64,000 nucleotides of DNA from NCBI RefSeq assembly GCF_004364335.1, contig NZ_SOCR01000005.1:248001-312000 (forward strand), in the 5' to 3' direction. The notes under the pieces were generated by a model. The model did not search any database, was not told the origin of the DNA, and was given only the letters and a program-made list of their open reading frames with translations. This document shows positions 1 to 9,217 of the stretch, in pieces. The stretch comes from Pseudomonas graminis (GTDB lineage: Bacteria > Pseudomonadota > Gammaproteobacteria > Pseudomonadales > Pseudomonadaceae). The translations under genes were made by a program, and so were the position numbers. The first letter of the stretch is position 1; each line of letters begins with the position of its first letter.

Positions 1-1
1 A

Positions 2-1082
<1,081 letters not shown>

Positions 1083-1113
1083 GCGCTTCTTACGCGGCAA
1101 AACCGATCCATTC

Positions 1114-1148
1114 AAAATCAGCGCTTCCCTAAACGCTGGTGATTTTTT
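1114..1148 (+). terminator. Intrinsic terminator after gmk
   Basis: AATCAGCG pairs with CGCTGGTGATT (one small bulge) across a loop of about ten bases, and the stem runs into a T6 tract. It lies 31 bases after the gmk stop and before rpoZ, which implies a separate rpoZ promoter in the next 60 bases. Confidence 0.6.
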
Positions 1149-1212
1149 AGACTGTCGAGTCCGCTCGCCCATTCGGGCACCGCGCATATCGCATTTGCTA
1201 CGAGGAATACCC

Positions 1213-1476
1213 ATGGCCCGCGTGACCGTTGAAGACTGCCTGGAACATGTAGATAACCGTTTTGAGCTGGTCATGCTCGCCACCAAGCGCTCGCGTCAAC
1301 TGGCGACCGGTGGCAAAGAGCCAAAGCTGGCATGGGAAAACGACAAGCCTACCGTAGTGGCCCTGCGTGAAATCGCTGCAGGCCTGATGGATTACGCTGT
1401 TATCGCAGAAGCCGAAATCGTTGAAGATGAACCACTGTTCGCCGCATTCGAGGACGAGTCCAGCGAGGCCGTCTAA
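1213..1476 (+). CDS. rpoZ: RNA polymerase omega subunit
   Basis: Omega helps assemble RNA polymerase by holding beta-prime and forms part of one ppGpp site. The 87-residue product begins [20 protein letters not shown] and carries the conserved ATKRSRQL segment at about residues 27-34. The acidic C-terminus is usual for Pseudomonas. The start at 1213 is chosen over an upstream in-frame TTG at 1195 because the family begins MARVTV and a GAGGAA Shine-Dalgarno precedes it. spoT follows after about 60 bases, the usual rpoZ-spoT arrangement. Confidence 0.97.
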   Translation: MARVTVEDCLEHVDNRFELVMLATKRSRQLATGGKEPKLAWENDKPTVVALREIAAGLMDYAVIAEAEIVEDEPLFAAFEDESSEAV

Positions 1477-1536
1477 GCCTATGCCTGGTCGACGTAGCAA
1501 GGCGCAGGGTCACAGCCTTCGGCAAGGAGTTTTATC

Positions 1537-3645
1537 TTGCCGAGCATAGACGCCCTCGCCGATCGCCTGTCGACCTACCTCGGCGCAGACCAGGTCAATC
1601 TGGTCCGCCGGGCGTATTTCTACGCCGAACAAGCCCACGACGGCCAACGCCGTCGCAGCGGCGAAGCCTATGTCACGCATCCGCTGGCAGTGGCCAATAT
1701 TCTTGCCGACATGCACATGGACCATCAGAGCCTGATGGCCGCCATGCTGCATGACGTGATCGAAGACACCGGCATCGCCAAAGAAGCGCTCTGTGCGCAG
1801 TTTGGCGAAACGGTGGCCGAACTCGTCGATGGGGTCAGCAAACTGACCCAGATGAACTTCGAGACCAAAGCCGAAGCTCAGGCCGAAAACTTCCAGAAGA
1901 TGGCGATGGCCATGGCGCGGGATATCCGCGTGATTCTGGTCAAGCTCGCCGACCGCCTGCATAACATGCGCACGCTGGAAGTCCTTTCCGGAGAGAAGCG
2001 CCGTCGCATCGCCAAAGAAACCCTCGAAATCTACGCCCCTATTGCCAATCGCCTTGGCATGCACAGCGTGCGTATCGAATTCGAAGACCTGGGTTTCAAG
2101 GCGATGTACCCGATGCGCTCGTCCCGCATCGGCCAGGCGGTCAAGCGCGCGCGCGGCAACCGCAAGGAACTGGTCAACAAGATCGAAGAGTCGCTAAGCC
2201 ACTGCCTTGCCGTTGACGGCATCGAAGGCGAAGTCAGCGGCCGTCAGAAGCACCTGTATGGCATCTACAAAAAGATGCGCGGCAAGCGCCGGGCTTTTAA
2301 CGAGATCATGGACGTCTATGCGTTCAGGATCATCGTCGACAAGGTCGACACCTGCTATCGGGTGCTTGGCGCCGTACACAATCTGTACAAGCCGCTGCCC
2401 GGCCGCTTCAAGGATTACATCGCGATTCCGAAAGCTAACGGCTATCAATCGCTGCACACCACCCTCTTCGGGATGCACGGCGTGCCCATCGAGATCCAGA
2501 TTCGTACCCGCGAAATGGAAGAGATGGCCAACAACGGCATCGCCGCGCACTGGCTGTACAAGTCTTCAGGCGATGAACAGCCGAAGAGCACACACGCAAG
2601 GGCCCGTCAGTGGGTCAAGGGTGTGCTGGAAATGCAGCAGCGTGCGGGCAATTCCCTGGAATTCATCGAGAGTGTGAAGATCGACCTGTTCCCGGACGAG
2701 GTCTACGTGTTCACGCCGAAAGGCCGGATCATGGAGCTGCCGAAGGGCTCCACGGCGGTCGACTTTGCTTATGCCGTGCACACCGATGTCGGCAATAGCT
2801 GCATCGCCTGTCGGATCAATCGCCGGCTGGCCCCGCTTTCCGAACCGCTGCAAAGCGGCTCGACCGTCGAGATTGTCAGTGCGCCCGGGGCTCGTCCGAA
2901 TCCGGCCTGGCTCAACTTTGTCGTGACCGGCAAGGCCCGCACCCACATCCGTCATGCGCTCAAACTGCAGCGCCGGTCGGAGTCGATAAATCTCGGCGAG
3001 CGCCTGCTGAACAAAGTGCTCAACGGCTTCGACAGCACGCTGGACAAGATTCCGGCAGAACGCGTGCGCCTGATCCTTGCCGAGTATCGGGTCGAGGTCA
3101 TCGAAGACCTGCTCGAAGACATCGGCCTGGGCAATCGCATGGCGTACGTGGTCGCTCGCCGATTGCTGGCCAGTGAGGGCGATCAACTGCCAAACGCAGA
3201 AGGTCCACTGGCGATTCGTGGTACCGAAGGCCTGGTCCTCAGTTACGCCAAGTGCTGCACGCCTATTCCAGGCGACCCGATCGTCGGGCATTTGTCTGCG
3301 GGCAAAGGCATGGTCGTGCACCTGGACAACTGCCGGAACATCACGGAAATCCGCCACAACCCCGAGAAGTGCATTCAGCTGTCCTGGGCCAAAGACGTTA
3401 CCGGCGAGTTCAATGTCGAGCTGCGCGTCGAACTGGAACATCAGCGCGGCTTGATTGCCCTGCTTGCGAGCAGCGTCAATGCCGCGGACGGCAACATCGA
3501 AAAAATCAGTATGGATGAACGCGATGGTCGCATCAGCGTGGTCCAACTGGTGGTCAGCGTGCACGACCGCGTGCACCTGGCCCGCGTGATCAAGAAACTG
3601 CGCGCACTGGCCGGCGTGATCCGCATCACCCGTATGCGCGCGTAG
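1537..3645 (+). CDS. spoT: Bifunctional (p)ppGpp synthase/hydrolase SpoT
   Basis: SpoT makes and degrades the stringent alarmone (p)ppGpp. The 702-residue protein has an N-terminal HD hydrolase domain with the HD pair at about 72-73 (MLHDVIEDT), so hydrolase activity is expected. Next are a RelA/SpoT synthetase domain (about 230-370, including GRFKDYIAIPKANGYQSLH), a TGS domain (about 385-445), a helical/zinc-finger-like region with CC near 569 and a C-terminal ACT domain. The start is TTG, supported by AAGGAG ten bases upstream and by homologue N-termini. An intact HD site distinguishes it from RelA. ridA follows 24 bases downstream and is probably co-transcribed. Confidence 0.97.
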   Translation: MPSIDALADRLSTYLGADQVNLVRRAYFYAEQAHDGQRRRSGEAYVTHPLAVANILADMHMDHQSLMAAMLHDVIEDTGIAKEALCAQFGETVAELVDGVSKLTQMNFETKAEAQAENFQKMAMAMARDIRVILVKLADRLHNMRTLEVLSGEKRRRIAKETLEIYAPIANRLGMHSVRIEFEDLGFKAMYPMRSSRIGQAVKRARGNRKELVNKIEESLSHCLAVDGIEGEVSGRQKHLYGIYKKMRGKRRAFNEIMDVYAFRIIVDKVDTCYRVLGAVHNLYKPLPGRFKDYIAIPKANGYQSLHTTLFGMHGVPIEIQIRTREMEEMANNGIAAHWLYKSSGDEQPKSTHARARQWVKGVLEMQQRAGNSLEFIESVKIDLFPDEVYVFTPKGRIMELPKGSTAVDFAYAVHTDVGNSCIACRINRRLAPLSEPLQSGSTVEIVSAPGARPNPAWLNFVVTGKARTHIRHALKLQRRSESINLGERLLNKVLNGFDSTLDKIPAERVRLILAEYRVEVIEDLLEDIGLGNRMAYVVARRLLASEGDQLPNAEGPLAIRGTEGLVLSYAKCCTPIPGDPIVGHLSAGKGMVVHLDNCRNITEIRHNPEKCIQLSWAKDVTGEFNVELRVELEHQRGLIALLASSVNAADGNIEKISMDERDGRISVVQLVVSVHDRVHLARVIKKLRALAGVIRITRMRA

Positions 3646-3669
3646 TCAAACCGCAAACAGGAGTTTTTC

Positions 3670-4050
3670 ATGAGCAAGACCGTCATCTCCAGCGACAAAG
3701 CCCCTGCCGCCATCGGCACCTATTCCCAGGCAATCAAGGCGGGCAACACCGTTTACATGTCGGGCCAGATTCCGCTGGACCCCAAGACCATGGAGCTGGT
3801 CGAAGGCTTTGAAGCACAGACCGTTCAGGTCTTCGAAAACCTGAAGGCAGTGGCCGAAGCCGCAGGCGGTTCGTTCAAGGACATCGTCAAACTGAATATC
3901 TTCCTCACCGACCTGAGCCACTTCGCCAAGGTCAACGAGATCATGGGCAAGTATTTCGAGCAGCCGTACCCGGCGCGCGCCGCCATTGGCGTTGCTGCGC
4001 TGCCGCGTGGCGCGCAGGTCGAAATGGACGCCATTCTGGTCATCGAGTAA
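3670..4050 (+). CDS. ridA: RidA family enamine/imine deaminase
   Basis: RidA hydrolyses reactive 2-aminoacrylate and other imines released by PLP enzymes, protecting those enzymes from damage. The 126-residue product has the family's typical length and signature segments: GTYSQAI at about 17-23, YMSGQIPLD, and the C-terminal [17 protein letters not shown], which contains the catalytic arginine of the PARxA motif (about residue 105). An AGGAG Shine-Dalgarno precedes ATG 3670. Position directly after spoT is conserved in Pseudomonas. Confidence 0.95.
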   Translation: MSKTVISSDKAPAAIGTYSQAIKAGNTVYMSGQIPLDPKTMELVEGFEAQTVQVFENLKAVAEAAGGSFKDIVKLNIFLTDLSHFAKVNEIMGKYFEQPYPARAAIGVAALPRGAQVEMDAILVIE

Positions 4051-4107
4051 ATCCCGGTGCGGAGCTCAAGCACGCTCCGCCTCCTCACAAAAGGAAGGAC
4101 TGCACCC

Positions 4108-4845
4108 ATGCGCGTTGCGTTTGCCCTCTCGCTGCTGGCCGCACTGCTCAGCGGCTGCGCCAGCCACTCCGACAAAAGCCCGGACGGCACCTGGATCAAC
4201 CAGGCCGCCATCGACGCCGCAGCCCAAGGCGGTAACCTGCGTCAGGCGCTGCTGGCTCACGGCCCGAACCTGGAATGGAACATCAACACCAAAGCCGGAC
4301 AGGCCACTGCTTCCAACGGCTTCGAGCTGAGTGAAGGCAAGATCGCCAGCAATGCCGACGGCAAGCTGCGCGTCGACTTCTACGGCAATGCGTCTGATGA
4401 GTTGACCATCAAGGGTGATGACCTGGTGCAGGGCGCCAGCGACACCGGGCCCGAGCAGCATTTCCGCACGCCCAAGGAAGCACCCCCGGCCGGCGCGCAA
4501 CCCGGCACCAGCTTCGAGCGTGCGCTTTATACCGCCTACCTCGGCGGCAAGTGGACCATCGTCAATGGTGAAGGCCAGGGCAGCACGGTTGAGTTCATGC
4601 CAGATGGCAGCGTCAGTGGCCTGCCGGGTAATGATCGCTACGCGCTGTGCCTGGCTGGCGACTGTGCCGCAATGAGCGGTGAATACGACAGCATGTGGCT
4701 GGAAAAGAACGAGCGCGGTAACCCTTGGATCTTCGTACGCAACGGCAAACAGCTGGAGTTGTTCCAAGCGGTGAACAACGCCCAGGCGACCGAAATGCCG
4801 GACTTGCGCCCGGGCGAGCGGCATTGGGTGCTTGAGAAGAACTAA
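4108..4845 (+). CDS. Hypothetical lipoprotein
   Basis: The 245-residue product begins with a short positively charged signal peptide and a lipobox ALLSGC with Cys17, so it should be lipidated and envelope-anchored. Ser at the position after Cys+1 gives no clear inner-membrane retention signal, so the outer membrane is likely. The rest is soluble and beta-rich with no domain I recognise. I see a repeated idea of a hydrophilic N-terminal half and a second half with a CLAGDC cysteine pair near residues 181-186, possibly a disulfide. AAGGAAGGA lies upstream of ATG 4108; an in-frame upstream extension lacks the signal-peptide logic. A homologue lies near ridA in other Pseudomonas. Function unknown. 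Confidence 0.8.
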   Translation: MRVAFALSLLAALLSGCASHSDKSPDGTWINQAAIDAAAQGGNLRQALLAHGPNLEWNINTKAGQATASNGFELSEGKIASNADGKLRVDFYGNASDELTIKGDDLVQGASDTGPEQHFRTPKEAPPAGAQPGTSFERALYTAYLGGKWTIVNGEGQGSTVEFMPDGSVSGLPGNDRYALCLAGDCAAMSGEYDSMWLEKNERGNPWIFVRNGKQLELFQAVNNAQATEMPDLRPGERHWVLEKN

Positions 4846-4862
4846 GTCGCCAAGCTCGAAAA

Positions 4863-4950
4863 TGTAGGAGCGCGCTTGCCCGCGATTGCGGTGGGTGATC
4901 TGGCACGGTATAGCCAGAAAAATCCGTTCGCGGGCAAGCGCGCTCCTACA
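4863..4950. repeat. REP-type inverted pair
   Basis: TGTAGGAGCGCGCTTGCCCG and its inverted copy CGGGCAAGCGCGCTCCTACA bracket about 48 bases. This is the Pseudomonas REP doublet form. It lies between convergent genes (the lipoprotein ends at 4845, the SDR gene ends at 4969 on the other strand) and could act as a bidirectional terminator or mRNA 3' stabiliser. Confidence 0.85.
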
Positions 4951-4968
4951 GTGGCTATATGATCTGAT

Positions 4969-5829
4969 CTACTCTTGCTGATCTGCCAGCATCGCTTCAT
5001 ACCCTTCCTTATAGGTCGCATAACGCGGCGTCCAGCCCAGCGCTTTGGCGCGGGCATTGCTGCAGCGCTTGCTGCCGGCCCGGCGCACGTTGTTTACATC
5101 CGACCACTCTGTGACGCCCAGACGCTGACGCATCCAGTCGACCACTTCAGCCAGCGGCGCGGGTGCATCGTCGACGCCGATATAGCAGTCTTCCAGCGCG
5201 ACCTCGTCCGATGCTGCTCGCAACAAAAACGCCAGCAGCCCGGCCGCGTCATCAGCATGAATGCGGTTGCCATACAGCGGCGGATCGATCGCAACGCTGT
5301 AGCCCTGGCGTACCCGATTCATCAGGTCGCTGCGGCCCGGACCGTAAATTCCGGTCAACCTGACAATGGTCGCTGGGACACTGCTGCTCAACGCCACTTG
5401 TTCAGCCTCGCGCATGATCTGTCCCGAGAACCCGGTTGCTTCGGCGGGCGACGTTTCATCGACCCACTCGCCTTGCTGCTGACCATAGACGCTGCTGCTG
5501 GACACGAAAAATATCCGCTTCGGTCGCTGTCCGCTGCGCTCGCTCCAGCCCAGTACGTGCCGGAGGCCTTCGACATACGCCGCGCGGTAACCCGCCTCAT
5601 CCCGGTCAGTGGGTGTGGCGCAATAGACCAGGTAATCAAGCCGGCCTTCCGGCCAGTGGCCAGGAATGCGGGCGTCGAACAAGTCGCCGCGGACGCCGAG
5701 CACACCTGCGGGCAGTTTCTCAACGGAGCGGCGCAAGCCGTACACCGTCCAGTCATCAGGCAACAGCCGGGAGGCCAGCCGGCTCCCGATGTCGCCACAC
5801 CCAGCAATCAAAACGGATGGCGCTGACAT
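4969..5829 (-). CDS. NAD(P)-dependent epimerase/SDR-type oxidoreductase (YeeZ-like)
   Basis: The 286-residue product has an N-terminal Rossmann motif VLIAGCGDIGSRLA (glycines at about 10, 12 and 15), typical of extended or atypical short-chain dehydrogenases. The SSSSVYG segment aligns with the catalytic Tyr, but the YxxxK lysine is replaced (YGQQQ), so catalysis may differ or be lost. A closing segment on residues such as RNARAKALGWTPRY resembles sugar-nucleotide epimerases. ATG 5829 is chosen over an upstream in-frame ATG because MSAPSVLIAG puts the Rossmann strand near the N-terminus, as in relatives, and a GGAG lies upstream. Substrate unknown. It is convergent with the lipoprotein gene. 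Confidence 0.8.
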   Translation of the reverse strand: MSAPSVLIAGCGDIGSRLASRLLPDDWTVYGLRRSVEKLPAGVLGVRGDLFDARIPGHWPEGRLDYLVYCATPTDRDEAGYRAAYVEGLRHVLGWSERSGQRPKRIFFVSSSSVYGQQQGEWVDETSPAEATGFSGQIMREAEQVALSSSVPATIVRLTGIYGPGRSDLMNRVRQGYSVAIDPPLYGNRIHADDAAGLLAFLLRAASDEVALEDCYIGVDDAPAPLAEVVDWMRQRLGVTEWSDVNNVRRAGSKRCSNARAKALGWTPRYATYKEGYEAMLADQQE

Positions 5830-5890
5830 GTCCAATCTCCACATCACTCATTGAATTTCGGCCCGTAAAACGGGCTATAAAACCGACCAT

Positions 5891-5905
5891 TGGGAAGCAT
5901 TCTCA
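5891..5905. promoter_or_regulatory. Weak Fur-box-like site upstream of exbB
   Basis: TGGGAAGCATTCTCA is an imperfect palindrome resembling TGAGAAT-type Fur half-sites. It sits about 140 bases before exbB. TonB systems in Pseudomonas are usually iron-regulated, which makes a Fur site plausible, but the match is poor and I rate it low. Confidence 0.25.
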
Positions 5906-6041
5906 GGAAAAAAGAGACGCTCTTACTTTTGTTAACAAGAATTACTTGCAATAATGACGGCCCTTTGTTCTCCTCCGCTCGCCTCGCGCCAGCGTGACGC
6001 TCTCAGAACGAACACCTATTTTCATATCAGGTCGGGCCAGC

Positions 6042-7019
6042 ATGACATCTATTCAAACCCCCGCTTCGTCACTTGCCAACCGAGGCCTGCCACGCGCAGG
6101 ACGAGCCATTGCCGCGCTGCTGTTCAGCCTGATGTTGACGCCTGTGGCACTCGCCGACTCCAACGCTCCCGCACAAAAACCCGCTGTACAAGCCGAGACG
6201 CCAGCCGCTACACCGGTTGACCCCGCTACAGCGCCAGGCGTTCAAGAACTGACCCCGGCATCTGCGCCGGCAGAATCGCTCGACGCCGCCGCGGAAGATA
6301 ACAGCCTGGGCATGTCCCACGATCTCTCGCCATGGGGCATGTACAAGAACGCTGACATCATCGTCAAAGCCGTGATGATCGGTCTGGCGATTGCATCAGT
6401 CATCACCTGGACCATCTGGATCGCCAAGGGCTTCGAACTGCTGGGCGCCAAGCGTCGTCTGCGAAGCGAAATCGCTGCGCTGAAACGCGCGCGCAACCTG
6501 GACGAGGCCAGCGCAGGGGCGAGGAAAGAAGGAACCCTTTCTCATTTGCTGGTGCACGACGCACTGGAAGAGATGCGCCTGTCGGTTAACACACGCGAAC
6601 GGGAAGGCATCAAGGAACGTGTTGCTTTCCGCCTAGAACGCCTGGTCGCCGCTTGCGGCCGCAACATGAGCATGGGCACCGGCGTGCTGGCCACCATCGG
6701 TTCGACTGCGCCCTTCGTGGGCCTGTTCGGCACCGTCTGGGGGATCATGAACAGCTTCATCGGCATCGCAAAAACCCAGACCACCAACCTGGCCGTTGTT
6801 GCACCGGGCATCGCCGAGGCCTTGCTGGCCACCGCCCTGGGCCTGGTTGCAGCGATTCCGGCCGTGGTCATCTACAACGTCTTCGCCCGCTCCATCGCTG
6901 GTTACAAGGCGCAAGTGTCCGACGCTTCGGCGCAGGTTCTGTTGCTGGTCAGCCGCGATCTGGATCACCAGCCCGCAGCCGAGCGCAGCCAACCGCCGCA
7001 CATGGTAAAGATGGGGTAA
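6042..7019 (+). CDS. exbB: TonB-system energising protein ExbB
   Basis: ExbB forms the pentameric inner-membrane channel that, with ExbD, uses the proton gradient to drive TonB. The 325-residue product is longer than E. coli ExbB (244). It has an N-terminal hydrophobic signal-like segment ending at VALA, then a Pro/Ala-rich periplasmic stretch of about 70 residues. Three membrane helices follow at about 110-132, 215-240 and 255-280, with the conserved GTVWGIMNSF motif of MotA/TolQ/ExbB proteins. This long form is common in Pseudomonas. Start ATG 6042 is preferred to the upstream frame extension because it leads directly into the signal sequence. exbD follows after 3 bases. Confidence 0.93.
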   Translation: MTSIQTPASSLANRGLPRAGRAIAALLFSLMLTPVALADSNAPAQKPAVQAETPAATPVDPATAPGVQELTPASAPAESLDAAAEDNSLGMSHDLSPWGMYKNADIIVKAVMIGLAIASVITWTIWIAKGFELLGAKRRLRSEIAALKRARNLDEASAGARKEGTLSHLLVHDALEEMRLSVNTREREGIKERVAFRLERLVAACGRNMSMGTGVLATIGSTAPFVGLFGTVWGIMNSFIGIAKTQTTNLAVVAPGIAEALLATALGLVAAIPAVVIYNVFARSIAGYKAQVSDASAQVLLLVSRDLDHQPAAERSQPPHMVKMG

Positions 7020-7022
7020 ACC

Positions 7023-7448
7023 ATGGGCCTGCATTTGAAGGAAGGCGACGACGAGCTCGCCGAGAACCACGAAATCAACGTGACGCCGTTCATCGACGTC
7101 ATGCTGGTCCTGCTGATCATCTTCATGGTTGCCGCACCGCTGGCAACCGTGGACATCAAGGTTGACCTGCCCGCCTCTACCGCCAAACCAGTGCCTCGAC
7201 CCGAGAAACCGATATTTCTGAGCGTGAAAGCCGACCAGAGCCTGTACCTGGGCGACGAAAAAGTGGCACGCGAGCAGATCGGTCAGGTGCTGGATGCCAA
7301 AACCAAAGGCAAGAAAGACACCACGATCTTCTTCCAGGCTGACAAGGGCGTCGACTATGGCGACCTGATGGACGTCATGAACGCCCTGCGCGGCGCCGGC
7401 TACCTGAAAGTAGGCCTGGTAGGGCTCGAGACGGTCGGCAAGAAATGA
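7023..7448 (+). CDS. exbD: TonB-system accessory protein ExbD
   Basis: The 141-residue product has a single N-terminal membrane helix beginning at about residue 21 in NVTPFIDVMLVLLIIFMVA. It carries the conserved Asp (about residue 25) that takes part in proton translocation. The C-terminal periplasmic domain ends with the family pattern YGDLMDVMNALRGAGY. It is the partner of ExbB and TonB in energising outer-membrane iron and B12 receptors. The stop overlaps the tonB start by four bases (ATGA), a sign of translational coupling. Confidence 0.95.
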   Translation: MGLHLKEGDDELAENHEINVTPFIDVMLVLLIIFMVAAPLATVDIKVDLPASTAKPVPRPEKPIFLSVKADQSLYLGDEKVAREQIGQVLDAKTKGKKDTTIFFQADKGVDYGDLMDVMNALRGAGYLKVGLVGLETVGKK

Positions 7449-8188
7449 TCAATACGCGCCAAAAGCTGACGCGCTATAGCGGTAGTCTGTTGTTGGTGCT
7501 GGCGGTCCATGCCATTGCGATCGTCGTCGCATTGCGCTGGCCTTCCTCGCAGGCCATCGAGCTGCCGCCAGCAGCGATGATGGTTGAGCTCGCGCCTGTT
7601 CCCGAGCCCGCCCCGCCGCCACCGCCGAAAGTCGTGCAACCGCCGCAGCCGCCTGCGCCTGAAGAACAACTGCCGATTCCGCCGGTCGCCGAAGCGCCCA
7701 AGGCCGAGATCGCCGTGCCCAAGCCGGTCAAGCCCAAACCCAAACCACAGCCGCCCAAACCTGTGAAGAAGGTCGAGCCGCCGAAGGAAGAAAAGCCAGC
7801 CGACAACAAGCCGCTGGACGCACCGCCGTCCAACGCCAAGCCGGAGAAGTCTGCCTCGCCGCAACCTGCTCCGCCCACGCCGCCAAGCAATGCATTGCCC
7901 ACCTGGCAGGGTGAATTGCTGAGTCACCTGAGCAAGTTCAAGCGATATCCGGAAGACGCCCGACGTCGCGGCATGCAGGGCACCAGTCGTCTGCGATTCG
8001 TGGTCGATGGCGAAGGCCGCGTGTTGTCCTATGAACTGGCCGGCGGTTCAGGAAGCGCTTCACTGGATCGAGCGACGCTGGAAATGATCCGACGCGCGCA
8101 GCCTTTGCCCAAGCCGCCGCCGGAATTGCTGAAGAATGGGTCGCTGGAAGTGGTCGCTCCCTTCGTTTATTCCCTGGATAAACGCTGA
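7445..8188 (+). CDS. tonB: Energy transducer TonB
   Basis: TonB spans the periplasm and transmits energy from ExbBD to outer-membrane receptors. The 247-residue protein has one N-terminal membrane helix (about residues 12-32, including VLAVHA with a conserved His). A long Pro/Lys/Glu-rich spacer follows (about 40-140, rich in PKP and PPP repeats), then a C-terminal TonB domain (about 155-245: SKFKRYPEDARRRGMQGTSR). This layout and its place after exbBD are diagnostic. It is the last gene of the exbB-exbD-tonB operon. Confidence 0.95.
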   Translation: MINTRQKLTRYSGSLLLVLAVHAIAIVVALRWPSSQAIELPPAAMMVELAPVPEPAPPPPPKVVQPPQPPAPEEQLPIPPVAEAPKAEIAVPKPVKPKPKPQPPKPVKKVEPPKEEKPADNKPLDAPPSNAKPEKSASPQPAPPTPPSNALPTWQGELLSHLSKFKRYPEDARRRGMQGTSRLRFVVDGEGRVLSYELAGGSGSASLDRATLEMIRRAQPLPKPPPELLKNGSLEVVAPFVYSLDKR

Positions 8189-8279
8189 AACCAGAATTTT
8201 GTCAGCCGCGACGGGTTGATAACGTGCGTCTATCGATTGCACCCGCTATGCTGGGGCCGCAACTTCATGGACGCACGTT

Positions 8280-9209
8280 ATGACCCTCACAGAATTGCGC
8301 TACATCGTTACCCTTGCTCAAGAGCAGCACTTCGGCCATGCCGCTGAACGCTGTCACGTCAGCCAGCCGACCCTGTCGGTGGGCGTCAAAAAGCTGGAAG
8401 ATGAACTCGGTGTGCTGATTTTCGAGCGCAGCAAGAGTGCCGTACGTCTGACCCCGGTTGGCGAGGGCATCGTGGCTCAGGCGCAAAAGGTCCTCGAACA
8501 GGCTCAGGGCATTCGTGAACTGGCTCAGACCGGCAAGAACCAACTGACCGCGCCGCTTAAAGTCGGCGCGATCTACACCGTCGGCCCGTACCTGTTTCCT
8601 CACCTGATTCCCCAACTGCACCGGGTCGCCCCGCAGATGCCGTTGTACATCGAGGAAAACTTCACCCACGTGCTGCGCGACAAGCTGCGCAATGGCGAGC
8701 TCGACGCGATCATCATCGCCTTGCCGTTCAACGAGGCCGATGTCCTGACGCTGTCGCTGTACGACGAGCCGTTCTATGTGCTGATGCCGGCCGATCATCC
8801 ATGGACCCAGAAAAAGACCATTGATGCCTCCGCGCTGAACGACAAGAGCCTGCTGTTGCTGGGCGAAGGTCACTGCTTCCGCGATCAGGTGCTCGAAGCC
8901 TGCCCGACGCTGGTCAAGGGCGGCGACGCTGCCAAGCACACCACGGTGGAATCCAGCTCGCTGGAAACCATCCGGCATATGGTCGCTTCGGGGCTGGGCA
9001 TTTCCATCCTGCCGATGTCGGCCGTCGACAGCCATCATTACGCCCCCGGCGTGATCGAAGTCCGTCCGCTGTCGCCGCCGGTGCCGTTCCGCACAGTGGC
9101 AATCGCCTGGCGTGCCAGCTTCCCGCGTCCGAAAGCCATCGAAATCCTCGCTGACTCGATTCGTCTGTGTTCCGTCGCTCGTCCTAAAGCTCAGGCTGAA
9201 GCGAGTTAA
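8280..9209 (+). CDS. oxyR: LysR-family hydrogen peroxide sensor OxyR
   Basis: OxyR senses peroxide through a disulfide switch and activates catalase, ahp and related genes. The 309-residue product has an N-terminal LysR helix-turn-helix (about 1-60: QEQHFGHAAERCHVSQPTLS) and a LysR substrate domain. The two redox cysteines sit at 199 and 208 (GHCFRDQVLEAC), exactly the OxyR pattern. recG follows after eight bases and is likely co-transcribed, as in other Pseudomonas. Regulation of oxyR is expected to be autogenous, but I do not mark a site. Confidence 0.97.
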   Translation: MTLTELRYIVTLAQEQHFGHAAERCHVSQPTLSVGVKKLEDELGVLIFERSKSAVRLTPVGEGIVAQAQKVLEQAQGIRELAQTGKNQLTAPLKVGAIYTVGPYLFPHLIPQLHRVAPQMPLYIEENFTHVLRDKLRNGELDAIIIALPFNEADVLTLSLYDEPFYVLMPADHPWTQKKTIDASALNDKSLLLLGEGHCFRDQVLEACPTLVKGGDAAKHTTVESSSLETIRHMVASGLGISILPMSAVDSHHYAPGVIEVRPLSPPVPFRTVAIAWRASFPRPKAIEILADSIRLCSVARPKAQAEAS

Positions 9210-9217
9210 GGGACGGT

